Positions 33,894 through 42,344 of a stretch of DNA of 50,860 nt are shown here, piece after piece. The notes beneath the pieces are model-generated. The model worked only from the letters and a program-made list of their open reading frames with translations. It had not been told where the DNA came from and searched no databases. The first letter of the stretch is position 1. Each line of letters begins with the position of its first letter. Source of the DNA: Planctomycetota bacterium (lineage in GTDB: Bacteria; Planctomycetota; Planctomycetia; Gemmatales; Gemmataceae); assembly GCA_021809185.1 (NCBI GenBank), contig JAKBAI010000005.1:1-50860 (forward strand). The letters are read 5' to 3'. The position numbers and the translations under genes were made by a program.

Positions 33894-36263
33894 ATGGCAA
33901 AACGATCAGAAAAATCGGAATCGCCAAACGGATTAAATTCCCCTGAGAAAGTTGCTCAAAAACTTGAAGAGAAACTTTCTGAGAAAATCCCCAATTTAAA
34001 CCAGAATAAGCAGAATAGAGAAGGGCTGGATGCCAGCGAAATCTTGGCAGAGGGGCTAACGGAAAACGATTCCAATGAAGAGACTTCATCGGAATCGATG
34101 TTTTTTTTCGACGATGCCAGCAAAAGCGCTAGTAAAGCGACCCAAAATCGAAAAGGGGCGAAATCAGAAAGTAAAAGTCTTAAAGGTCTTAGTAAGGGGG
34201 AGACCGAAAAAGGGGTAGAGAAAAGTCAACTTCCTAGTTCTACAAGTCAATCCTCTAAAACGAATTCTTCAAAATCTACGAAGTCAACAGAGGAGCACTC
34301 GGAGGAGCAGATAAGAGTTTCATCGAAATCGGAGCGATCAACTAATAATTCGGAAAAAAAAGAAGAGGGGATCCGCCAAGAGAATCAAGGACTAACTCCC
34401 AGAACCGAAAATCAAGAATATGTCGTGGTCGCACGGAGGTATCGCCCCCAGCAATTTATCGATTTGGTAGGGCAGAGTGGCATAGCCAATGCGTTAAGCA
34501 ATGCGATTCAAAATGAGAGGATCGGTCATGCCTATTTATTTACCGGCGCGCGGGGGGTAGGAAAAACTTCGGCAGCAAGGATCCTTGCCAAGGCTTTGAA
34601 TTGTGAAAAAGGGCCTTCGGTAACCCCGTGCGATCATTGTGATATTTGTCAACGAATCGCTCTTGGCGAAGATTTCGATGTGCTAGAGATCGATGGGGCA
34701 AGCAATCGAGGGATTGAAGAGGTTCGCGCCATTCGCGCGACGATTGGGACCAGGCCAGGGCGGGCACGCTATAAAATTTATATCATCGACGAAGTCCACA
34801 TGCTGACCCAGCAGGCATTCAATGCACTTCTGAAAACATTGGAAGAGCCCCCTGCGCACGTCAAATTTATTTTCGCAACGACTGAAGTGCAAAAAATCCC
34901 GATCACCATTCTCTCCCGGTGCCAGAGATTCGATTTCAGCACTATTCCAATTAAGCAATTGATGGAATCGTTGCATCGAGTGATTCAACGAGAAAATCGC
35001 GATGCCGATGAGGATGCGGTAAACTTGATCGCTCGGCGGGCCAATGGTTCGATGCGCGATGCCCAGTCTTTGCTCGATCAGATTTTAGCAGCCAATGAAA
35101 ATAAAATCACACTGGAGATTGTTCAGAATGTCCTTGGCATCGTCTCCAACGAAAAGATCGTCGACTTAGCGAAATATATTTTTCAGGGGGACATTCGGAG
35201 TGCGATTCAACTGGTAAAGGAAGCAACGGAACAGGGGTTGCAAATCGGAGAGTTGCTGGATCAACTTATAGAATATTACCGTAGTTTGATGTTACTCCAC
35301 TGCCAGGGAAAATCGGCGCTCGATATCCCGTTTAGTTCCTCACAAAGACAGATCATTGCTCAACAAGCAGAACAATTCTCGCTAGATACCATTCTTGCCG
35401 GGTTAGAGATACTTACCACTTGTAAGTCAAAAATGAAATTCACTTCTCATGGAATTGTCCTTTTAGAAATGGCGATTATTCGATTAGCTCGATTAGAAGA
35501 ATTAGTTCCGCTGAATCAACTTATCCAATTTCTTAAAAAAAATCCAGGAACTTTCTCAGGAAATCCTGTTTCTGGTACAAAAGGAACGTTATCAACGAAT
35601 TTAAATTCACCGAAGTTAGATAATTCCAGAATAGATGATTCAAAAAAAAAACGATTTGAAATAGAAGCAAATCAAGAATCAATTCCCGATCGGTCGAATT
35701 CTGCACCATTAAACCCATCTGATCGCCCAAAACAGGAATATTCTGAAGAGCTATGGCGAGAAATCATTCGTGATGTAGGGTTTGTTCTGAAGGGTCATCT
35801 TGATAAAATGGGATTACCAGCAATTATTGGGCCAAATAATCTGTTGATTAAGTGTCCATATCTGTATAATGCAGGTTATGATTATTGTAAGAGTGGATCG
35901 AATATCCAGTTACTGGAAAATTTGCTGAATGAAAAGACTGGGGCGAGTAACTGGCGAATAAAATTTGAATTAGAACCTCCCCCAAGGGGGGAAAAAATCA
36001 CGGAACTTCCTACGGTAGCCCAGGGTCGGAAAGAGCGAGAACAACAAATATCGAAGATCCCACTAGTACAAAAAGTTGTTGAAGTGTTATCCGCAAGATT
36101 GATCCAGATGGATGGAGAATTCGGTAAATCGATGCTCAATCCAGATGGTGAAGAATTAGAGCCAAAATATACCGAAAACGAGAATCCCCAATCTTCTAAA
36201 AATAAATTGTTGAGCGACGATCTAGATGAGGGCGATCCAGATGGAGAAATGGAACAAGATTGA
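33894..36263 (+). CDS. dnaX: DNA polymerase III subunit gamma/tau
   Basis: Clamp-loader ATPase and replisome organiser. The 789-residue protein begins with about 175 low-complexity residues rich in Ser, Lys and Glu, absent from typical DnaX. The AAA+ core starts at YVVVARRYRPQQFIDLVGQ, with Walker A GARGVGKT near residue 217, zinc-binding cysteines in CEKGPSVTPCDHCDIC, Walker B IYIIDEVHML, and TILSRCQRFDF. Domain III ends near residue 550. A run of ten A bases at 35642-35651 (codons 583-586) may produce a shorter gamma product. Domains IV-V follow, ending in an acidic tail. ATG 33894 has no clear ribosome site. Followed by ybaB and recR, the standard cluster. Confidence 0.95.
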   Translation: MAKRSEKSESPNGLNSPEKVAQKLEEKLSEKIPNLNQNKQNREGLDASEILAEGLTENDSNEETSSESMFFFDDASKSASKATQNRKGAKSESKSLKGLSKGETEKGVEKSQLPSSTSQSSKTNSSKSTKSTEEHSEEQIRVSSKSERSTNNSEKKEEGIRQENQGLTPRTENQEYVVVARRYRPQQFIDLVGQSGIANALSNAIQNERIGHAYLFTGARGVGKTSAARILAKALNCEKGPSVTPCDHCDICQRIALGEDFDVLEIDGASNRGIEEVRAIRATIGTRPGRARYKIYIIDEVHMLTQQAFNALLKTLEEPPAHVKFIFATTEVQKIPITILSRCQRFDFSTIPIKQLMESLHRVIQRENRDADEDAVNLIARRANGSMRDAQSLLDQILAANENKITLEIVQNVLGIVSNEKIVDLAKYIFQGDIRSAIQLVKEATEQGLQIGELLDQLIEYYRSLMLLHCQGKSALDIPFSSSQRQIIAQQAEQFSLDTILAGLEILTTCKSKMKFTSHGIVLLEMAIIRLARLEELVPLNQLIQFLKKNPGTFSGNPVSGTKGTLSTNLNSPKLDNSRIDDSKKKRFEIEANQESIPDRSNSAPLNPSDRPKQEYSEELWREIIRDVGFVLKGHLDKMGLPAIIGPNNLLIKCPYLYNAGYDYCKSGSNIQLLENLLNEKTGASNWRIKFELEPPPRGEKITELPTVAQGRKEREQQISKIPLVQKVVEVLSARLIQMDGEFGKSMLNPDGEELEPKYTENENPQSSKNKLLSDDLDEGDPDGEMEQD
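35642..35651 (+). promoter_or_regulatory. Candidate slippage site in dnaX (A10)
   Basis: Ten consecutive As are read TCA AAA AAA AAA CGA in the tau frame. One extra A (or a -1 ribosomal shift) gives Lys-Thr-Ile then TGA; one fewer A gives Asn-Asp-Leu-Lys then TAG. Both yield a product of 588-589 residues that keeps domains I-III. GATTTG (35653-35658) can pair with CAAATC (35668-35673) directly after the run. This matches the known logic of gamma synthesis in Thermus thermophilus and E. coli. Confidence 0.6.
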
Positions 36264-36399
36264 AAATCCCTCAGATTGATCCCGATGAATTAACTGAATC
36301 GATGCAGAAACTTCAGTGAGCTGAAACTGCTATACAGGAATAACCAAGCTGATTTACAACAAATAAAGTGTTAACAAGCAAAGAATGGAAAGAGAAGCG

Positions 36400-36738
36400 A
36401 TGTTTAAAGAATTAGGAAGCATGATCAATTTGATGAAAAATGCCTCGAAGCTAAAAGATGGTCTTGGCGAATTTCAGCAAAAGATTGGCGAGATTACAGC
36501 TGAAGGGGATGCAGGTGGAAAAATGGTCACCGTTTCCGTGAATGGGCGTATGGAGGTTTTGCGCTGTTCGATCGTCCCAGAATTGATTACCTTGCAAGAT
36601 AAAGAGATGCTGGAAGATATGATAGCGGTTGCCACCAATGCGGCACTGGCCAAAGTAAAAATTCTGGTTGCGGAACAATCGCAAAAGCTCGCGAGTGAAT
36701 TAGGATTGCCTTCTATGGGCGGGATGGGTGGTTTATAA
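36400..36738 (+). CDS. YbaB/EbfC family nucleoid-associated protein
   Basis: Small dimeric DNA-binding protein, usually encoded between dnaX and recR as here. From ATG 36400 (MFKELGSMINLMKNASKLKD) it has 112 residues; an ATG five codons upstream (36385) is possible. The beta core KMVTVSVNGRMEVLRCSIVPEL and the C-terminal helix LVAEQSQKLASELGLPSMGGMGGL are typical of the family. It ends 195 bp before the RecR start I prefer. Confidence 0.92.
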   Translation: MFKELGSMINLMKNASKLKDGLGEFQQKIGEITAEGDAGGKMVTVSVNGRMEVLRCSIVPELITLQDKEMLEDMIAVATNAALAKVKILVAEQSQKLASELGLPSMGGMGGL

Positions 36739-36790
36739 TCGGTTGAATCCTCTCCATCAAAAAATTTGGGAAACCGATTATCGGTTTTTC

Positions 36791-36816
36791 CAAGTAGATT
36801 TTCAAGTAGATTTTCA
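36791..36816. repeat. 12-bp tandem duplication before recR
   Basis: CAAGTAGATTTT occurs twice (36791-36802, 36803-36814) with a partial third copy. It keeps the upstream recR frame open (SRFSSRFSS) but lies outside the conserved protein. Confidence 0.85.
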
Positions 36817-36933
36817 AGTGAGCTGATAGCTTGGATGAACTTTTTGATGAGGGTTGGGTGGAGTAGGGACGAATCGTCTAAGAAAAGAGATAGTCTAGAA
36901 AATAGTTGGGAATCGACAGAAAGTAAATCGTCA

Positions 36934-37560
36934 ATGCGAGTACAAGTACAGAATCCTGAGCACCGGATTTTTTCTGCTGCCACACTTAAAACGCTTGAAT
37001 CATTGTCAAAACTGCCTGGAATCGGCCCAAAATCTGCTGAACGAATCATTCAATTTTTATTGATGAATAAGGATAGTGTTGGCCGGGAGTTGATAGAATC
37101 ACTGGAGGGTATGGTAGAGAAGGTCGGCCCATGCCAGATCTGTTTTCACTTTACGGAAGAACCGATCTGTTCCATCTGTTTAGATGAACGAAGAAATCCA
37201 CGATTACTATGTGTTGTTGAATTTGCACGAGATATTAGTGTGATTGAGAAGACAGGCAGTTTTCGCGGTCGTTATCATGTATTAAACGGGCGTTTGGCCC
37301 CCCTAAATCGGGTTGGCCCTGATCAATTGACTCTTGAAGCTTTAAATTCCCGAATCGAAGAAGGGATCATTGAAGAGGTGATCTTGGCCACTAGCCCGAC
37401 CCTAGAAGGGGATGGTACTGCATTATTTATTTCCAATATGCTTTTAGGGAAAGGAATCCGTGTGACGAAGTTGGCTAGAGGATTGGCAAGCGGCAGTTCG
37501 TTAGATTTAGCAAATCCGCAAATGTTAGCAGATGCTTTAGAAGGCCGCCGATTGATTTGA
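36934..37560 (+). CDS. recR: Recombination protein RecR
   Basis: Works with RecF and RecO in loading RecA at gaps. From ATG 36934 the protein has 208 residues, close to the family's 200; the frame is open back to 36766, but that part is repetitive and unlike RecR. No strong ribosome site supports any start. The helix-hairpin-helix is LSKLPGIGPKSAERI, the zinc finger has cysteines in CQICFHFTEEPICSIC, and the Toprim domain includes LCVVEFARDISVIEKTGSFRGRYHVL. Third gene of the dnaX cluster. Confidence 0.93.
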   Translation: MRVQVQNPEHRIFSAATLKTLESLSKLPGIGPKSAERIIQFLLMNKDSVGRELIESLEGMVEKVGPCQICFHFTEEPICSICLDERRNPRLLCVVEFARDISVIEKTGSFRGRYHVLNGRLAPLNRVGPDQLTLEALNSRIEEGIIEEVILATSPTLEGDGTALFISNMLLGKGIRVTKLARGLASGSSLDLANPQMLADALEGRRLI

Positions 37561-37641
37561 TAATAGGATTGTGACGAGAGACTTCAACAGGATAGTCTCC
37601 TGGTTTGGTGAAGCCATCGAGGATGGTAATTATCGAGGTTC

Positions 37642-39174
37642 ATGATTATGATTTCATTACGTTCGGAACTAGTCCAGAAGCTTGATCTGAAGCTTTCCCC
37701 ACGAATGATTCAAACTCTGGAAATCCTTCAACTTCCTTTAACCGACCTGCAAGCCCGCATCGAAAAGGAAGTGCAAGAAAATCCAGTTTTAGAATTCAAT
37801 GAGTCTCAGCGTGAAGATGGCCCAACCCCTGATATCACCGTTCCTGAAACCCCAGAAGTAACCATCAGCGCGGAGGATCAGCTCATCAGCTATGATCCGG
37901 ATGGCCCGATGATCCATGATCAAGATAATGCTTTAGATTTCCAGCGCTTGGAACAGATCGATCGGGATTGGGACGGTGCACTCAACGAAGAATCGCGGGT
38001 CTCCCGGAATCGCCTCGAGGAAGAGGGGGATCGCTCGATGGACGCGATGCAGAATTTAATCTCGCGTTCGGTTTCCTTGCAGGATCATCTTCTGGAACAG
38101 CTCGGTTTTATGAATGTTACCCAAGAAGAAGTCGATCGAGTATTGTATATCATCGGGTTTTTGGATTTTGGCAACGAAGAGCGCCCTGGCACCGGTTATC
38201 TTACTACCCCTCTGGAAACACTAGTAGCGGAATCGCCTGAACCGGTAACCATGGAAGAGATGCAAGAGGCACTGGATATTTTACAGAAGTTAGAACCAGC
38301 GGGAATCGGCGCTAGAAATTTGCGCGAATGTCTACTTTTGCAAGTGAATGATGAAACTCCATTAAGGGAGACCGTAAAAAAACTGATCCAAAATCATCTC
38401 GAAGATATTCAATTTAGCCGAGTAAGTAATATCGAAAAGAAGATGAATTTAGATTTGGAAACGATACTCGAAGCAATCGATGTCATTCGCCATCTCGACC
38501 CCAAACCGGCTTCCCGGTTTAATAACGAAACAACTCATTACGTCGTGCCAGATATTATCATCGAGCGCAACGATCGTGGGGAATATGAGATCAAGCTGAC
38601 CGATGACTGGATGCCCGAAGTGCGCATCTCTCCTCGTTACATGCAAATGTATAAAACTAAAGGGGGGGACAGCGAGACCCGGAAATTTTTACGGGAAAAG
38701 CTGCAAGCGGCCAACTGGTTGCGGGATGCGATTGAACAACGGCGCAATACACTGATGAAAGTGACTCGCTCGATTATAGATCATCAGCGCGCCTTTTTAG
38801 ATAAAGGGCCAGAATATATTCAGCCTTTGAAAATGCAACAGATCGCGGATCAGGTGGGGGTGCATGTAACAACGGTTAGCCGGGCGGTCGATAATAAATG
38901 GGTGCAAACTCCGCGCGGTGTATTCCCTTTGAAACGGTTTTTTGTCGGTGGCAAAACAAATGATCAGACAGGTCAAGATTTTGCTTGGGAAAAGGTTAAA
39001 CAGCAACTATTATCGTTCATTGCCGAAGAAGATAAGAATCATCCACTTTCTGACGATGAGTTACAAAAGAAGTTTCAGGAAGCGGGGTATGATGTTGCGC
39101 GTAGAACAGTAACGAAATACCGCAAATTGCTTAATATCGCTTCTTCGCGGCAAAGGAAGCTCTGGGGCAAATAA
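37642..39174 (+). CDS. rpoN: RNA polymerase sigma-54 factor
   Basis: Alternative sigma factor for enhancer-dependent promoters. The 510 residues include region I (LVQKLDLKLSPRMIQTLEILQLPLTDL), an acidic linker, the core-binding domain, the helix-turn-helix HVTTVSRAVDNKWVQTPRG and the RpoN box ARRTVTKYRKLLNIASSRQRK-like end. ATG 37642 is three bases after GAGG; the ATG two codons on (37648) has the better spacing of 9 bp. The stop directly touches the start of the carboxyltransferase gene, so the two are co-transcribed. No bacterial enhancer-binding activator is in the window. Confidence 0.95.
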   Translation: MIMISLRSELVQKLDLKLSPRMIQTLEILQLPLTDLQARIEKEVQENPVLEFNESQREDGPTPDITVPETPEVTISAEDQLISYDPDGPMIHDQDNALDFQRLEQIDRDWDGALNEESRVSRNRLEEEGDRSMDAMQNLISRSVSLQDHLLEQLGFMNVTQEEVDRVLYIIGFLDFGNEERPGTGYLTTPLETLVAESPEPVTMEEMQEALDILQKLEPAGIGARNLRECLLLQVNDETPLRETVKKLIQNHLEDIQFSRVSNIEKKMNLDLETILEAIDVIRHLDPKPASRFNNETTHYVVPDIIIERNDRGEYEIKLTDDWMPEVRISPRYMQMYKTKGGDSETRKFLREKLQAANWLRDAIEQRRNTLMKVTRSIIDHQRAFLDKGPEYIQPLKMQQIADQVGVHVTTVSRAVDNKWVQTPRGVFPLKRFFVGGKTNDQTGQDFAWEKVKQQLLSFIAEEDKNHPLSDDELQKKFQEAGYDVARRTVTKYRKLLNIASSRQRKLWGK

Positions 39175-40968
39175 ATGGCAGAATCTCCCGAGGCGGGGAA
39201 AAAAATCGAGAATGATTCGCCTCTCGATTTGGCAAACTGGCAGCAGCAGGAAATACGAATCCGGCTTGGAGGTGGGCAGGATGCCATTCGCCGGCAACAT
39301 GAAAAAAATCGGTTGACGGCGCGGGAACGAATTGCCCATTTCATCGACCAAGGCACTTTTTTTCTAGAAATCGGTCTCTGGGCGAGCTGGAACATGTATC
39401 GCGACTGGGGGGGTGCCCCTAGTGCTGGCGTTGTAACAGGCATAGGGATTGTCCAGCAAAAACGGATCATGATTATTGCCAACGATGCTACCGTTAAAGC
39501 CGGTTCATTTTTTCCGATGACGTGTAAAAAAGTTCTCCGTGCTCAACGTATCGCCATGGAGAATTCTCTGCCCTTAGTCTATCTCGTTGATTCCGCTGGG
39601 GTCTTTCTCCCTCTCCAAGATGAAATATTTCCTGATGAGGACGACTTCGGGCGAATCTTTCGAAATAATGCGGTCATCTCCGCTAAACGGATCCCTCAAT
39701 TCGCGGCGATTATGGGGAATTGTGTTGCAGGGGGCGGTTATCTTCCGGTTCTTTGCGACCATCTATTGATGACCGAAGGCAGTGGCCTGTATCTCGCTGG
39801 TCCGGCATTGGTCAAAGCGGCGATTGGCCAAACGGTCGATTCCGAAACACTGGGAGGAGCTAGCATGCACGCTTCTATCAGTGGAACGATCGATTTTCGT
39901 GAAAAAGATGATCTGAACTGTCTACAACGTCTCCGCCAACTGATTACTCATTTGCCGGAATTATCTGATTCTACAAATGAAATCGGGAAAATCGCTGGCA
40001 ATCTGTTTCTCGTTCCTAGCCAATCCTCTCCCCCGCTAAACGGAGAAACCGTTTCGGACGATGGCACTGGTCATAACAAAGAAAAGTCTACGACACTCGA
40101 TTCCCATCCATCTTCGCAACCAGAAATCGCTTATTTACCTCCCGTAGATGTATCTACTCCTAGAAATAAAATCGATAAAGCAAAATGGGATAAATTTGTC
40201 ACATCTCCAGAGTACGATGTCCGTGAATTGATCGAACTCATCATAGATGAGAATAGTCCATTCGACGAAGTAAAACAAGAATACGGGCAGACGATTGTTT
40301 GTGGTTATGCTCACTTGGGCGGGCAGACAATCGGTATAGTAGCCAATCAACATCAGCGGTGTAAAACTGCTAGCGGAATGTTGCAGTATGGAAGTGTTAT
40401 CTATGTCGATAGTGCCGATAAAACTGCACGGTTTATCATGGATTGCAATCAACTCCGCTGCCCGCTTTTGTTTTTACAGAATGTAAACGGATTTATGGTT
40501 GGTAAACAGATGGAACAGAGTGGCATTATCCGTGCAGGGGCTGCTCTGGTGAATGTTATCTCGAATAGTGTTGTCCCGAAAATCACCTTGATTACCGGGG
40601 GGTCGTTTGGGGCCGGTAATTATGCCATGTGTGGCAAGGCTTTCGATCCCCGCTTGATCTATGCTTGGCCCACTGCCCGCTATGCCGTTATGGGAGGAGA
40701 ACAAGCTGCGAATACTCTCCTCGATATTACGCTAGCTAGTTTAAAACGGGCAGGGCAAAATCCTGAAGCGGACGAGCTGATCGCGCTGAAAGCGAAAGTA
40801 AAATCTGCTTACGAAGAGCAGATGGATATTCGCCATGGTGCCGCTCGGTTATGGGTCGATCGTATTATTCAACCCGAAGATACCCGCATGGAATTGCTTC
40901 ATGCTCTGGCAATCGCTTGCAGGGCTATTTCCGATCAACCGATGCGGGTTGGCGTTTTACAGGTTTAG
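39175..40968 (+). CDS. Acyl-CoA carboxylase, carboxyltransferase (beta) subunit
   Basis: Biotin-dependent carboxyltransferase of the propionyl- or methylcrotonyl-CoA type: moves CO2 from carboxybiotin to an acyl-CoA. The 597 residues hold two crotonase-like halves. The first includes RLTARERIAHFIDQGTFFLEIG and KAGSFFPMTCKKVLRAQRIA, with GGGYLPVLCDH; the second includes FLQNVNGFMVGKQMEQSGIIRAGA and TGGSFGAGNYAMCGKAFDP. An unusual Ser/Asp-rich linker (about 280-320) joins them. Its ATG follows the rpoN stop with no gap. The biotin carboxylase/carrier subunit is not in the window, so the substrate cannot be decided; the FFPMTCKK motif favours a methylcrotonyl-CoA-like type. Confidence 0.9.
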   Translation: MAESPEAGKKIENDSPLDLANWQQQEIRIRLGGGQDAIRRQHEKNRLTARERIAHFIDQGTFFLEIGLWASWNMYRDWGGAPSAGVVTGIGIVQQKRIMIIANDATVKAGSFFPMTCKKVLRAQRIAMENSLPLVYLVDSAGVFLPLQDEIFPDEDDFGRIFRNNAVISAKRIPQFAAIMGNCVAGGGYLPVLCDHLLMTEGSGLYLAGPALVKAAIGQTVDSETLGGASMHASISGTIDFREKDDLNCLQRLRQLITHLPELSDSTNEIGKIAGNLFLVPSQSSPPLNGETVSDDGTGHNKEKSTTLDSHPSSQPEIAYLPPVDVSTPRNKIDKAKWDKFVTSPEYDVRELIELIIDENSPFDEVKQEYGQTIVCGYAHLGGQTIGIVANQHQRCKTASGMLQYGSVIYVDSADKTARFIMDCNQLRCPLLFLQNVNGFMVGKQMEQSGIIRAGAALVNVISNSVVPKITLITGGSFGAGNYAMCGKAFDPRLIYAWPTARYAVMGGEQAANTLLDITLASLKRAGQNPEADELIALKAKVKSAYEEQMDIRHGAARLWVDRIIQPEDTRMELLHALAIACRAISDQPMRVGVLQV

Positions 40969-40985
40969 ATTTGAATCATAGATTC

Positions 40986-42218
40986 TTATTTGTTTTTGAT
41001 TTGGAAATATTTCTTTAAATCAAGTTCAAGATATTTCTTTTTTGTCGCTGGAGCATCGCCATAGGCAATATGAAAGCGTAGATCCTCTGGTTCGAATACC
41101 ATCGATTGCATCGTCCATGTATTGAGATTTACCCGATCGAGAGATTTGATGACCTCTTCTCTGCCAAGCTTATCCTTTTTTTGCTGAATCTTTTCAAGAA
41201 TAGAATATCGCCAGCATTCTTTCGATGTGCAGAGAAGATCGGACCGGAAATGATTGGTGTTGCAACAGATTCCAGAGTTAGCTGCTCGCTTTACAACATT
41301 TTTTGGCGTAATCTCAAATACACAGCCCTGATTTTTGTCGCAGACCGTGAGACTGGACCAGGTCATTTGCGGATTTTTCTTCAACTCTTTTTCGACCTCT
41401 TCTAAGGTTGAACAGGTTTCGAGGATATGGCGATAGAGAATTAGCATCGGTATCCCATCCGAGTCGAATTTGCTAGAACCATCTTTACTCGATCGGATTT
41501 CATTGATCGCGATGCAGAGACCATTTTCATTCATGCCGCTAATACAGCCGATCACCGGAGGCAGTGTTACCGTCATGAACTGTTTTTTCCCTTTGGGTTG
41601 ATAGATGGCAATTATGGTATGTTCTGGCAAAGAATCGAGAGGTGGCCAATCCAGATTTCGACCAAATATCAGCTTGCCCGATTTACTGCGAGCTGGTTCC
41701 ACCACGATCGTGGAACAACCGCCAATTTTGTCAATATCGGGAACCATATTTGCGAAATAGAGTAACCCCTCTTCCAATTTACTGATCTTGGCGATTTGTT
41801 CCAATTCCTGCCGGTAATCCGCTGGGAATTTATGATTCAATCCTTTGGCTTGCTTAATCAGCAACGGGTAGAGATTTTTCATTCCGATCGATGCAGCAAA
41901 TTCTGGGGCCAATTTGATTAAATCGCCCCCCTGTTTTACAGCTAGGTTTGCGTATTGGGATCCTATCTCTTCTGGAGTTCCTCGAAGTAGAACAATCGGA
42001 AGCTGATTGTCGAATAAGAGTTCTCCATTGGCAGATTTTTCAGCATGGTAGGGGATCGAAAAAACTTTTTTTGCAGATTTAGCGCTATTGGCTAGAACCG
42101 GTTTTTTCTTGAGGGACTTGTGTGGAGAAGGGGTTAGCGGGTCCGTTGATTGGCTGCTCAAAAAATCGACATGATCTAACCACAAAAAGGCCAAACCAAG
42201 AAGAAAAATGAATCTCAT
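40986..42218 (-). CDS. C45-type autoproteolytic acyltransferase/hydrolase (Ntn)
   Basis: Exported Ntn-hydrolase of the penicillin acylase/choloylglycine-related C45 group. ATG 42218 (MRFIFLLGLAFLW) has AAGGA 7 bp upstream; an earlier ATG six codons up lacks support. A signal peptide covers about 1-22. The nucleophile is expected to be Cys 168 in KIGGCSTIVVEP, exposed by autocleavage. Supporting motifs are FGRNLDWPPLD, GCISGMNENGLCIAINE and GICCNTNHF. It is convergent with the carboxyltransferase gene, only 17 bp between stops. The acyl-amide substrate is unknown. Confidence 0.82.
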   Translation of the reverse strand: MRFIFLLGLAFLWLDHVDFLSSQSTDPLTPSPHKSLKKKPVLANSAKSAKKVFSIPYHAEKSANGELLFDNQLPIVLLRGTPEEIGSQYANLAVKQGGDLIKLAPEFAASIGMKNLYPLLIKQAKGLNHKFPADYRQELEQIAKISKLEEGLLYFANMVPDIDKIGGCSTIVVEPARSKSGKLIFGRNLDWPPLDSLPEHTIIAIYQPKGKKQFMTVTLPPVIGCISGMNENGLCIAINEIRSSKDGSSKFDSDGIPMLILYRHILETCSTLEEVEKELKKNPQMTWSSLTVCDKNQGCVFEITPKNVVKRAANSGICCNTNHFRSDLLCTSKECWRYSILEKIQQKKDKLGREEVIKSLDRVNLNTWTMQSMVFEPEDLRFHIAYGDAPATKKKYLELDLKKYFQIKNK

Positions 42219-42344
42219 GAGATTTCCTTCTAACAAACTAAAGTAGGGTTAAAAAAACTAGTAGAACTCCATTTCGACTTTTTTTGAAACTAGTAGTGGT
42301 ATTATATCAGAATTAAAATTATAATCCAAACTAAGAAATTCGAT

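Noticed and set aside
36766-36933. Longer RecR with 56 extra N-terminal residues
   Set aside because: The segment is repetitive (12-bp duplication), begins at a TTG and has no counterpart in RecR; the ATG at 36934 gives the normal length.
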